Origin: Tritrichomonas musculus
Lineage: Eukaryota; Parabasalia; Tritrichomonadida; Tritrichomonadidae
Assembly (NCBI GenBank): GCA_039105265.1
Contig: JAPFFF010000226.1
Location: forward strand, 1-30,137
Direction: 5' to 3'
Length of the DNA stretch: 30,137 nucleotides
Shown: positions 7,341-16,290 of the stretch, piece after piece
Numbering within the stretch: position 1 is the first letter of the stretch
Layout of the letters: each line of letters begins with the position of its first letter
The notes under the pieces: model-generated
The model's input: only the letters and a program-made list of their open reading frames with translations
What the model was told of the DNA's origin: nothing
The model's database searches: none
Program-made: the position numbers and the translations under genes

Positions 7341-10300
7341 TCATTGAATAATGTAATCGTTTGCAGTAATTCCTTTAATGAAAGGTGCACATGAATTATT
7401 TTCTAAAACAATCATTTTTGTATGAAGTCCAGTTAAAGCATTTTTTTGAACAGTTAATTTTGACATTTGATTTCCATTCTTTTGAAGATTAATATTCTTA
7501 CCTTGTTTAACAGAATTGTTTTCAATAATATCTTTATAATCAGATGATTTGATTACATTCTTCTTAAGCGATACTCCTTTTAATTTTAATGATTTGGTTT
7601 GACCATCATTATTCCAAATGGTATAACATTTAGGTGCAAGAACAATCATGTTTTCACTTGTTTTTTCAATAGCACAACCAAGAACCTTTTTTTCATCTTC
7701 AATTGTGTTAATTGAAGGGTTTAGCATGAATTCGTATACATGTTTGTCATAGAATTCTTTGTTTTTGATAACATGATTGAATAATTGAGTTGGAGGTTCA
7801 TTTGGGTCACCTGAAACAGCATAGTACATTGAATCAGTATCTCCTTCAATATAATGAATTTTATCCATGTCCAAGCATTTGTTCATGAAATCATAATAGA
7901 ATGTTAAATACCAGAATTTAGCATTATCAAGCGTCCAAAGTGATTCTTGTAAACAAGTTGTGCAATGATATGATTTAGGAGAATGTTGAATCATAAATGT
8001 ATTATCATTTAATTGAGCACCACCCATGTATGTTTGTGATATAATTGATTGGTAAGCCTTATTTACATCACAGATTTTGATTTTTGAGAACTTCTCAGTA
8101 TTCATTCCATCATATCCATAAGAACCATTCATTGAGATTTTATAAAATTTTTCGTTCGCTTTGCTCAAGTCGCTTTCAGCGCCATTCCCATGTTCCTTTC
8201 CAGATATGATATCTTGACGTTTTTTCATAAATTCGTTAACAAATTGATTAAATCCAGTGTGACATTCATATTGTGAAACAGATTTGACATCATCGATTAT
8301 CAATCCATGGTCAAGAAGGAACCAGAGGTAATAATTTGAGAAAACCATGTATTCCCCATTTGTGTCAAGCAACATTGTTAATTTACGTTCTTCCTTATCG
8401 ATTGAATTTAAATTGTTTGATTTCATGTAATTGTACATGTATGAACCAATTGTTTCTTCATTATTTGTGATATTAATGTTTCGAAATACTGGTGGGAAAT
8501 TAATGAAATAATTGATTTTCGATTTAGGACAAGATAGTTTCACAACAGCATAGAAAACATAATTTGGTTTATTTGAGAAACGTGAATTTGAAGTTATGAT
8601 TTTCATACAACGTTCTCGAGATTGTTTATCCTTTGCTTCAATCCTTCTGATGAAAGCACCTGGCATGAACATGATTCCACCATGGTACTTAATAAATGGA
8701 TGTGGATTTGATGAAAATGATGAAGGATAAACTGAATTGAAATCAATTCCAAGAATATGTGTTTGAACGTTTGGCGTATCATATGAGATTACCTTGTTAT
8801 TAATTCCGTCGTAACGGAATTTGTTGATATGAGTTTCACCTTTGATGTTAACACGATGCATTACATTTGATAGTCCACCAGCAATTGCATTTCGAATTGT
8901 ATAATATTCATCTTCATTATTTATCAAAGTTGGAAGATGATGTAATTTACAATATTTTTTTAATTGAATTCTCAATGCAGTTATTTTTAGGTCATCTCGT
9001 TTTCGAAGTTTATTACATTCAGCACAAGCCAACAAACAATTTGAAAATTCATGTCCAATATCATTGTTAATTCTATCAAGAGTTGGTTTATTTTGATATG
9101 TGAAATGCTCTTTACAAAGATGACATTTACCTTTAATTGGGTCATTGTAAAGTTTGAGAAATGCATCGTAATCATTTTTAGAAACACATTTTGAAAGGTC
9201 TCTTTTAGGGTTATGAGTAAGATTGTATCGTTCATCTTGTTTGTAATAATTTTCACATTTGAATTGCCACCATTTAGGGTTTGGCATGAATTCATTGTAT
9301 TTGTGTATAGGATTATAATTTTCATGAGGATTGAAATCCTTGTATGCCAGAGCATATTTTATACAAGATGCATTCTTAGATAATGAGAGATTGGATATCA
9401 AATCGACTTTATATTGAGCATTGAGTTGAATTAAATTGTCAATTGGTTTAATCATCATTTCAACATCATTGTCATTATAAGCAAGCAAGTAATCCCATCG
9501 TGCTTTATAGTTTTTAGCATCTTCGAGATAGATTTGATAATCAGATTCTGAGAGTGGATTTTTTTGGTTGAGATAGCTGTCAAAGTCGTTGTATGAAAAT
9601 GGTTCAGATTTAGATAATACTACATTATAGTTTGATGAATTGATAGCTTCATATGGGAAAACACCTTTTACAGAATTAGTTTCACCACCAAAATCGATAC
9701 CAAATTGTTTTAATGTACCTCCAGCAACAAATGATTGAGCATCAATAAATCGTAATTTTGTTGGAAGATGGTCTGAAACGAGAATGAACTGTTTTAATGA
9801 AGATATTGTTCCGATTAATGAGTTTGATTCAACATGCCAGTGCAAATGATTAAGATATTTCTTGAACAAATTAGAATCAAATCTTGAAGAGTTAAATCCG
9901 AAAACGGTTATTGTATAAATATTTGTATCAATATCATAAATTTTATCAGCGGGTAGGAACGATTTGTCATATTTAATTTTATCATTCAGTACTTCCATCG
10001 ATTGTTCGAACAACCATGAAATCCATTCTGGAATAAACTCTTCAGAATCCTTTAGAGAAAAGTGTTTAGTGATTAATCCTGAAGATAATTTAACACATGA
10101 AGCAACAGAAAGAGGTATTAAACGTGAATTGATTACAGTTGAATCAGAAATCGATTTGTTAACTGATTGCTCCATCGTTTCAAAATCGTATGTCATATAA
10201 TAAATGTTAGGTTTCCATTCTAAATCGTATGCCAAACAATATTCATAAACAGGGTTATTTAAGATATGTGGACAAAATGGAAGTGGTTCCTTGTTTGGAA

Positions 10301-11123
10301 TAAAGTTCTTCTTGAAAACACCATCACAATGTTTGACATGAGATTCAAATCTAAACATATTTTTAGGTCCACGATGAGTATATGAATGACATTTTGGACA
10401 AATATGTATTTGAGTTAGTTTTTCAGCATCTTTAATGTACATGATATGAATAATTTGGTCTTTAGAGAAAAGCAATGCAGAATGTGTTGGATAAGTTTTA
10501 TCGAAAAACCATTGTTCAGATAAGTCATAATATGAAGAATTATCAGTTTTAGTGAACTCATATATATTGATATTTAGATAATGCTTTTTAGCCAATTCTT
10601 CCATTTGTTCCATCGTTACTCCTTTAAATTCTTTGAGAATATTTAATCCTTGTTTTGGAATTTTGGTGTTATATTCAATATTATGTTCTTTGAGAAGTAT
10701 TTTTTTAGCAACCTTAGTTCGTTCCTTTATTTGATATTTTTGAGTGTTTGCAAGTTTATGTATTTCAACATTATTTACAATTATGACATCACTCAAACAG
10801 ATTGCAAGAAATCGATAGAAACATAATTTATCATCTTCATTGTCAGCAATAATGCATTCACTTCTTAAAAATTCAATTGGTAAATCTTTAATATGTCCAG
10901 TAACCTTTCGCATTCGTGAGACAGTAAATGAAATTGAACCAACGATTGTTAATTTAGTTGATGAAGTTGATGTTTCATATGAATTGAGATTCGATTCAAT
11001 ATACATTTTAACATAATCAAGGTCCTGTAATGATGATATTATTATAGGAATTGTAGATTGATAATTTTTCCAATTAATATTTCGTGCTTCATATTCGAAA
11101 TGGTCCTTTTCTTCATTCTCCAC
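7341..11123 (-). CDS. type-B (viral, protein-primed type) DNA polymerase
   Basis: About 1260 residues with the full set of family-B signatures. Counting from the open frame's first residue, a CxxC...HxxxC zinc-finger-like region lies at about 242-266, exonuclease motif I YDFET (312-316), motif II NSSRFD (411-416) and motif III YNDND (549-553). Polymerase motif A is DFNSVYPS (794-801), motif B KISMNGSYGY (995-1004), motif C GDTDS (1094-1098) and KCY (1165-1167). The N-terminal FYRFLAICL region followed by a zinc finger is typical of Polinton-type polymerases. An HNH/endonuclease-VII-like insert (667-709) separates exonuclease and polymerase domains. The open frame begins with GTG, so the true N-terminus is not settled; coding-like sequence lies upstream. 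The gene as a whole looks broken (about two breaks). Confidence 0.85.
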   Translation of the reverse strand: MENEEKDHFEYEARNINWKNYQSTIPIIISSLQDLDYVKMYIESNLNSYETSTSSTKLTIVGSISFTVSRMRKVTGHIKDLPIEFLRSECIIADNEDDKLCFYRFLAICLSDVIIVNNVEIHKLANTQKYQIKERTKVAKKILLKEHNIEYNTKIPKQGLNILKEFKGVTMEQMEELAKKHYLNINIYEFTKTDNSSYYDLSEQWFFDKTYPTHSALLFSKDQIIHIMYIKDAEKLTQIHICPKCHSYTHRGPKNMFRFESHVKHCDGVFKKNFIPNKEPLPFCPHILNNPVYEYCLAYDLEWKPNIYYMTYDFETMEQSVNKSISDSTVINSRLIPLSVASCVKLSSGLITKHFSLKDSEEFIPEWISWLFEQSMEVLNDKIKYDKSFLPADKIYDIDTNIYTITVFGFNSSRFDSNLFKKYLNHLHWHVESNSLIGTISSLKQFILVSDHLPTKLRFIDAQSFVAGGTLKQFGIDFGGETNSVKGVFPYEAINSSNYNVVLSKSEPFSYNDFDSYLNQKNPLSESDYQIYLEDAKNYKARWDYLLAYNDNDVEMMIKPIDNLIQLNAQYKVDLISNLSLSKNASCIKYALAYKDFNPHENYNPIHKYNEFMPNPKWWQFKCENYYKQDERYNLTHNPKRDLSKCVSKNDYDAFLKLYNDPIKGKCHLCKEHFTYQNKPTLDRINNDIGHEFSNCLLACAECNKLRKRDDLKITALRIQLKKYCKLHHLPTLINNEDEYYTIRNAIAGGLSNVMHRVNIKGETHINKFRYDGINNKVISYDTPNVQTHILGIDFNSVYPSSFSSNPHPFIKYHGGIMFMPGAFIRRIEAKDKQSRERCMKIITSNSRFSNKPNYVFYAVVKLSCPKSKINYFINFPPVFRNINITNNEETIGSYMYNYMKSNNLNSIDKEERKLTMLLDTNGEYMVFSNYYLWFLLDHGLIIDDVKSVSQYECHTGFNQFVNEFMKKRQDIISGKEHGNGAESDLSKANEKFYKISMNGSYGYDGMNTEKFSKIKICDVNKAYQSIISQTYMGGAQLNDNTFMIQHSPKSYHCTTCLQESLWTLDNAKFWYLTFYYDFMNKCLDMDKIHYIEGDTDSMYYAVSGDPNEPPTQLFNHVIKNKEFYDKHVYEFMLNPSINTIEDEKKVLGCAIEKTSENMIVLAPKCYTIWNNDGQTKSLKLKGVSLKKNVIKSSDYKDIIENNSVKQGKNINLQKNGNQMSKLTVQKNALTGLHTKMIVLENNSCAPFIKGITANDYIIQ
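8994..9126 (-). other. HNH/endonuclease VII-like insert inside the polymerase
   Basis: Residues about 667-709 of the polymerase frame read CHLC, then LDRINNDIGHEFSNC, then CAECNKLRKRD. Two C-x2-C pairs, a D-R-I-N...H...N core and a terminal CN-x2-R follow the zinc-bound HNH pattern of recombination endonuclease VII-like domains. The domain lies in frame between exonuclease motif III and polymerase motif A. It may be a structural zinc domain, a nuclease, or a relic of an inserted homing element. Confidence 0.65.
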
Positions 11124-12212
11124 ATCATGAACAGGAGTTTCAAATACACCAGATAATTGGAAATGAATTTTGAATGGTTTGAGTTCTCTATCAAATACTT
11201 GATGTAATGATTCGAAAATTTGATTTAATGATGAGATTTGATTGAAATAATAAATAACAATTGGGGAGCCATTGTATTCCTCTTTATCAACATAATCTTT
11301 ATCATATTAGGTATAATAATCCCAAACCTCAACTGCTTTATCAAAATCATGTGGTTCATTAATCATAAGGTAATCATTGTGTTTTGACTTAAATTTATGA
11401 TTGAATTTATCAAGATATTCATATAATTCTTCGTTTTCAGGAACATAATATTCAAGTAAATGGGATTTATCATGAATTTCTTTTTGTTCAATTTTCTTGA
11501 GAGTTGGTGTTTTAGATTCTTTTATCAAATTAATTGCATCATCAATTGCATCGCGAGCACGTTTAATTGCATTTTCAAGTTTTTCTTTTTTCAATTGATT
11601 ATCAAATTTGTTCTGAGAATTAATTCTTGTAAGTTCATCTATAGCATTGATTTGTTTGTATTCGTTTTTATCAAATTTGTTGAAGAAATTATTATCATCA
11701 CGAACTTGTTTATCATGAAATTCTTGATTGATTTGTTGTTGTTGTTCATTGAAATATTGATAATCAGATTCATTTGGTTGTTCATCTTCATAAAATGATT
11801 CACGATTTAATATATCTTGATAATTGTGTTCATAGGATTTAATTCATTCATGCTGTTTATTATAATATTGATTATATGTTTCATTCAATTCATCATCATT
11901 AATCGATTCATTATTAATATAATCTAGATAATTTTGTTCATATTGACGACGATTTTGTTCATGAGTTATGAAATTATCAAGTTTTATCAGAAAATCATCA
12001 CTATTATTGAAATCAAGCCCAATTATTTGTTGTGCATTATGTTGATTAAGATATGTATATAATGTTCTGATATTTCGCAATTTAGCACCTCCTCGATATC
12101 GACGAGTATCTGCAATTTCAAGATTTTCATTAAGTCCTTGATTAATATTATTAATGGATTCAACAACATCGTTATTAGTAAAATCAATAAATGAATTTTG
12201 GTTGAAAGCCAT
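11124..12212 (-). pseudogene. coding remnants upstream of the polymerase (element part)
   Basis: This stretch is protein-coding in character on the minus strand, from an ATG at 12212 (MAFNQNSFIDFTN) towards the polymerase. It is rich in Asn, Gln, Asp and Glu, with a charged helical segment (KKEKLENAIKRARDAIDDA) that looks coiled-coil-like. No known domain was recognised. It belongs to the same virus-like element and is probably the N-terminal region associated with the polymerase gene. It is not whole. Confidence 0.5.
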
Positions 12213-12530
12213 TTATCAAAAATAAAAATGTGGAAAAAAATTAGTTTAGAAAAAATTAAAATTTTATAACTTGTTCTCAGGTTCATCCTGGAGCCCTTAT
12301 TTAAATTTTAAATCCCAAATTAGTTTTGAAATAAATTTTAAAATGAGTGTTTAGCGCTTTATGACAGGCCTTGTTCTACAACAGATTATGGAGGCTAATT
12401 AAAATTTAAACCCTGTGGATAAGTTTTTCACTAATTTTCAAAATGAGGTTTTGAGCTTGGTTCCTGAGGTGGGTTTCCAATGAATTATTATCTTGGGGTC
12501 AATACGCACATACTATTACTACTAACAAAA
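12213..12530. promoter_or_regulatory. upstream region of the virus-like element's first gene
   Basis: No gene was seen. The bases just before the ATG at 12212 (minus strand) are T-rich and loosely resemble the other leaders. Further right the composition becomes richer in G and C, as in the element's other spacers, with a weak CAGG-TTCAT-CCTG hairpin at 12278-12290. Confidence 0.35.
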
Positions 12531-12534
12531 TACA

Positions 12535-12590
12535 AATCAATTTGTATCAGACAATATAAATTGATTGGTTATGGTATACGTCGGTATACC
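12535..12590. repeat. two hairpins near the right end of the virus-like element
   Basis: AATCAATTT at 12535-12543 pairs with AAATTGATT at 12558-12566 (9-bp stem, 14-base loop). Directly after it, GGTATAC (12573-12579) pairs with GTATACC (12584-12590) around GTCG. The sequence AAACCCTTAC follows at 12592-12601 and also occurs near the left end at 5158-5167 in the same orientation. These may mark the element's right boundary. Confidence 0.5.
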
Positions 12591-12602
12591 TAAACCCTTA
12601 CG

Positions 12603-12812
12603 ATGTACTTGTCTCGCACTAATGACGATTTTGCAAAAGGAAATATCATGGGCGCCAATGATATTTTGAGAGTTATGAAAACATTATCTATAATATTATT
12701 AATACTATTATTATTGTTATTTACTAACAAGAATAATAAATATTCTTTAATTGTAATGCTACTTATCAAATCAATGAGAGAAAAGCAAATATGCAAATAT
12801 GCCAAAATTTAA
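12603..12812 (+). CDS. small ORF, doubtful (69 aa)
   Basis: The ORF begins MYLSRTNDDFAKGNIMGAND, with unusually GC-rich, coding-like codons for its first 25 or so residues. It then turns into a Leu/Ile-rich stretch encoded by an ATT/TTA-type simple repeat, followed by a basic tail. The minus strand over the same bases is also open. It may be a gene remnant continuing from the neighbouring virus-like element or the transposon. I do not recognise it. Confidence 0.2.
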   Translation: MYLSRTNDDFAKGNIMGANDILRVMKTLSIILLILLLLLFTNKNNKYSLIVMLLIKSMREKQICKYAKI

Positions 12813-13040
12813 TCACCAATATTTTCTTGAGAATTATTATCAACTGCAGCAAAAAATGTACGAAGAACTTGTATAATTGATTTAATTTTGATAAAGATCG
12901 AAAACAATTTGGTAATATATATTATTTATTAAATAAACAAAAAATGCAAAATCAAATTTAACTGTTTTTAACCTAGACAATTGGAACTGCATTTGATTAC
13001 TTGATCAAAGTTTCCAATATATTTTAGAACTATTACTTTT

Positions 13041-13129
13041 TCAAAAAGTGGAAAAAACTTTAATTTAATCTTACAAAAAGTTCAAAAAAACTTAAAATTA
13101 CTCTCTCAAAAAGTTCAAAAAACTTTAAA
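13041..13129. repeat. three degenerate ~32-bp tandem units
   Basis: Units starting at about 13041, 13072 and 13105 each carry CAAAAAGT, then two bases, then AAAAAACTTTAA or a close variant. They lie just upstream of the transposase frame and could be subterminal transposase-binding repeats. Confidence 0.55.
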
Positions 13130-13202
13130 CTCGGTCATTTGGCCAACAATTACTTTTTTACTTCATTCTTGATTGCTGTTTGAACCAATTCAGTATCAAA
13201 AT

Positions 13203-13547
13203 ATGAAGAATGCACACATTGATCAATACCTAGTATCAAATCCAAGTGTTAGAGATATCACTGAAAAACAACTTATCAATGATGAAATTAATAATGACAA
13301 CCCAGTCAAAGAGCAACAAGTAAAGGCAAAACAAAGACGAAAAACATATCGAGAAGGAGAAAAAGCCCCAGGTTTTGAAGCTACCTATGTCAAGCATGAA
13401 GGTCGAACAAAGCTTCAATGTACCATAACAAGACAAAACTCTAATGGCGGAGTAGATCATTGTATGTACATTCAAAGAGAATCACAATTTCACAAGAATC
13501 ACAAACATATATGGCCTGATGATTTAAAAAAAAATGTAATCAACTAA
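13203..13547 (+). CDS. N-terminal part of hAT-like transposase (114 aa)
   Basis: I place the start at the ATG at 13203; the open frame extends a little further with TTG only. The protein begins MKNAHIDQYLVSNPS, which resembles the short peptide-motif beginnings of many hAT transposases. It has a basic middle (KAKQRRKTYREGEK) and a C/H-containing end: C at LQC, C at DHC, then HKNHKH, a possible zinc-binding, BED-like DNA-binding segment. It ends six bases before the next ORF. A run of nine A (13526-13534) lies just before the stop. A one-base length change there would put it in frame with the transposase core, so this is probably the N-terminus of a frameshifted single gene. Confidence 0.55.
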   Translation: MKNAHIDQYLVSNPSVRDITEKQLINDEINNDNPVKEQQVKAKQRRKTYREGEKAPGFEATYVKHEGRTKLQCTITRQNSNGGVDHCMYIQRESQFHKNHKHIWPDDLKKNVIN

Positions 13548-13552
13548 GTGTA

Positions 13553-14299
13553 ATGAATGTTACTGCTCCTTCTTCAAATTTACAAATTATTGATATAGTG
13601 TCAGAGACAGCAGCAACTGTGAATATTTCTACTCGTTCAATGGCTTCATTTGAAATGCAAAAAGCATTTCTTGCATATGCTAATTTTGGATTTCATAAAG
13701 CTCGTGAAAACCCTCAAATCAAAGAATTAAATATCGAAAAAGTGCCATTTGTTACAGAGAAACAGATTCCTGAAAGAATAAAACAAACAGCTATTATGAA
13801 ATTACAAGAAAAACTAAAATATTTTAAGAAATATAAGGTATGTTCAGTTATCATTGATGTTGGGACAGTACGAAAGTTTCATACCTTGGAAGTAATTTTG
13901 ACACTTCCAGGTGTTTTAGATCCAATTCCATGTCGATCAATTCCCTGTAAGAATTTAACACATGCTGGCTATATGAAAATAACAAAGAAAATCACTAAAT
14001 TATTAGCAAAATATGAAATTACCGTAGCAAGTTTTGTTGGCGATAATCTCAAAGCTCAAAAGCTTGCTTTGGATCACACAAATATCAAATGCATTCAGAA
14101 TCACGATGAATCCTGTCGTTCGATTCTATTTTCACCATGTCCAAATCATACACTCAATCTCGCTTTCAAAGATATGATTCATACAATACCAATTTGTGAG
14201 AATTCTCATGATATTGCTACACTTTTTTTAAAGTTTTTCAAAGAGAAGGAGATTCAAAGAATGCACAAGTTTTCATTTGCATTATGTGAACAAAGATAG
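13553..14299 (+). pseudogene. hAT-superfamily transposase core
   Basis: The 248-residue frame contains the RNase H-like landmarks of hAT (DUF659-like) transposases. The first acidic residue lies in SVIIDVGTVRKFHTLEVIL (D102), the second in VASFVGDNLKAQ (D164), followed by the CPNHTLNLAFKDMI motif (C196-x2-H199) that is characteristic of the superfamily. It ends with EQR and a TAG at 14297-14299, after which the same frame stays open to 14770. Many relatives have R-W at this point, so TAG is plausibly a nonsense change of TGG. Together with the homopolymer shift upstream, this makes the transposase inactive as encoded. Confidence 0.75.
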
Positions 14300-14770
14300 C
14301 TCTATTTATATGATTCTTGTTTGTATTTATTAACAAATAATAATATCATTTCAAAAATTGTATCTGATGAAAAATATCATGCAGTTTTGACTCGAAATTC
14401 ATACGAAAGATTAGCTGAAGGTGTTCCATATTATGTTTATTTTACAGCACTTCTTTTGCAGCCATTGAAAATACTTTCAAAACGGTTAGAAAGCAATGAC
14501 TGTGCATTGTTTGAATATCCTATTTTGTATAATAGTATTTATAAATATTATGATCAATTAAGCAAACAATATGCACTTCATGATGAAATTGAAGAAATCC
14601 GTAATTGCATTGAATGGCGAATTCGAAATACTGCCTGTTATGAATTAATTCAAACTTCGTTCTATTTAACACCATTAGGCCGAATTGAAATCATGAATAA
14701 ACGAAATACGGAACATCGATACAAAGATTTTTACAGTTCTGTTTCATTTTATGGCTTTTGCGAGGCCTAA
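14300..14770 (+). pseudogene. C-terminal part of the hAT-like transposase
   Basis: This continues in the same frame as the core after the TAG at 14297-14299 and has no ATG near its beginning, so it is not an independent gene. It is rich in helices (EGVPYYVYFTALLLQPL, EEIRNCIEWRIRNTA), as expected for the helical insertion region of hAT transposases. It ends with TAA at 14768-14770. The final dimerisation domain seems shorter than usual, so the 3' part of the gene may be lost. A coding-like island at 15185-15322 could be a further remnant. Confidence 0.6.
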
Positions 14771-14922
14771 TTTATTTGTATATCTTCATTTTTTTGAACA
14801 AAAATTCCCCTTTTTTTATTGAAAAAAAATTCAATGAATAATTGAGCGTTTAAAAGGTCTATACACGCGAAAATTAAAAAACAAAGTTTAGAATCTAACA
14901 TTAAAAATAATAAGGGCGAAAG

Positions 14923-15082
14923 CCAATCGACAAATAGGAAATTTTTCTAAAAAAATTTTTTTCATTCAAAAAGTTGTTGTCGATTGGTAAAAAAAAAAAA
15001 AAAAAAAATCTTTTTTTACCAATCGACAAACACGATAGGACTTTTTATGCGGAAAAATGGCCCTTCTTTGCCAATCGACAAA
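14923..15082. repeat. CCAATCGACAAA repeat cluster with a 19-bp inverted repeat
   Basis: CCAATCGACAAA occurs at 14923-14934, 15019-15030 and 15071-15082, and its inverse (TTGTCGATTGG) at 14977-14987. The inverse copy at 14977-14995 and the copy at 15011-15029 form a perfect 19-bp inverted repeat including seven A/T pairs, with a 15-base loop. The cluster sits just beyond the hAT transposase remnant and is likely subterminal to it. Confidence 0.75.
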
Positions 15083-16280
15083 CGACCATTTATAAATCGA
15101 TGTATCGAGAATTGATGTTTATCGAGGAGAGATCCCAAAATCATATATTTTGAACGGTACCGTATAAGGAGCATAACTACATAATATTGTCGAAAAATTC
15201 CGCCTTCATCAGATACATATAATTATATCCAGTTCGTTCCTTCAGAAAAAGACTATTTATTTCCTGCTTATTATAGATCATCGTTTTTTACGTCAATAAT
15301 TTCAATATTATTAGCAGAGTAACAGGTTTACAAATCGATGCTATATTTCAAATAGTTGAAATATTAGATGTTTTACTCGATTAAAAACCTTTGCAGTCTC
15401 AAATAATATTCTCCATCGTATTTCACATATAATTATCAATACAGATGGTACAGAAAGCGTTGTAAAAATATGCTAATTTTCATTATTATTCAAATATTCA
15501 TTTAAAATACAGAGTTAAAAAACTATTAAATTTATAGTTCATTTAATAAAGTTTAAAAATGTATCAACAATAATCATTATTTTCTTTTTTATTATACAAA
15601 AAACGATGATTTTGAATAAAAATTAAACATATTATAAACGGTCTTCTCTCAATTTTTAAATACATTATTTTTATCTAAATTTTACATTTCACCTATTTGT
15701 ATTCATTATTATCTCTTCATTTTAGTATATTATCTTTTTTATGTAATATATTATATAATATATATGATTATATATATGATCCAGTCTAGTCCACTTTTTG
15801 AAAAGAATTCAAAATAAATACGTTATAAAGTGGATTATCTTTTTTGGCAGCACTTTAATACAATATTTCGTCAATTTCTCTACATGAATACCTCTTTTTT
15901 TATATAATAATATTTTGCAATTTTTTCTTAATTTTAAATAATCTTCTTCATATATTTTAAAATCATTTTATACTTCATAGAACAGTAATGAGAAAATTGC
16001 GAATTAAAATATTTATATTGAAATAGTTTGAATCATTTCTATTTCAAAAAGGAAAAAAAGAGGGGCAATACATGAAACTTTTTAACGTCTTTATTCAATT
16101 TGAAACTCTTATATTTCAATAACTACAATAAATACAAAAACCAAAAATGTTTCCCCGGATACTTGCTCAATAGTTTAATATAAATAAATAACCTGATTAA
16201 TGATAATGCATTAGATTTTTATGATATTTTAGGTTTTTCAATTTAGAAAGATTGACGGTTTAATGATAGGTTTTTTCAAT
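15083..16280. other. non-coding stretch between the transposon and host genes
   Basis: A short open frame at 15185-15322 (plus strand, 45 codons, no ATG, contains SEKDYLFPAYYRSSFF) is richer than its surroundings and may be a coding remnant. Further right there is a 9-bp hairpin TTGAAATAG/CTATTTCAA (16018-16047) and a TCCACTTT/AAAGTGGA inverted pair at about 15789-15837. Nothing else supportable was seen. Confidence 0.4.
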
Positions 16281-16290
16281 TTAGAAAGAT
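16231..16290. repeat. 37-bp direct duplication at the end of the 91-aa gene
   Basis: AGGTTTTTCAATTTAGAAAG at 16231-16250 recurs at 16268-16288 with one extra T. The second copy contains the last codons and stop (16281-16283) of the minus-strand 91-residue gene, so the 3' UTR carries a second copy of the coding end. Confidence 0.7.

Larger units (their letters stand above)
5041..12600 (-). mobile_element. Polinton-like virus-derived element, partial
   Basis: This is a block of minus-strand genes: type-B DNA polymerase, KilA-N protein, acidic protein and an unknown 154-residue protein. It has hairpins in its intergenic spaces and a shared T-rich leader before its genes. The polymerase with viral-type motifs plus a KilA-N protein is typical of Polinton/Maverick and related large-DNA-virus-like elements, which are known in trichomonads. 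I found no integrase, capsid, protease or packaging ATPase, and no long terminal inverted repeats, so it is reduced or incomplete. The polymerase gene looks broken (about two breaks) while the smaller genes look whole, which suggests a fairly recent loss of function. Both boundaries are approximate. Confidence 0.6.
13030..15082 (+). mobile_element. decayed hAT-superfamily DNA transposon
   Basis: Transposase remnants on the plus strand (13203-14770) are flanked by short-repeat clusters: three degenerate ~32-base units on the left (13041-13129) and four copies of CCAATCGACAAA on the right (14923-15082). Subterminal repeats are usual in hAT elements. I could not identify matching terminal inverted repeats or an 8-bp target duplication, so the ends given are those of the repeat clusters, not proven termini. 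Confidence 0.55.

Noticed and set aside
8867-10200. Short open frames on both strands within the polymerase gene
   Set aside because: They are shadows of the polymerase coding frame; no independent support.
11460-12286. Open frames rich in F, I and L on the plus strand and in other minus frames over the polymerase-upstream remnants
   Set aside because: Hydrophobic, low-complexity translations opposite or overlapping the charged coding-like frame; these are shadows.
14297-14299. TAG reassigned to an amino acid (alternative genetic code)
   Set aside because: The Tudor-SN, KilA-N and small genes all use TAA stops cleanly and their frames contain no in-frame TAG or TAA; a transposon nonsense change is simpler.
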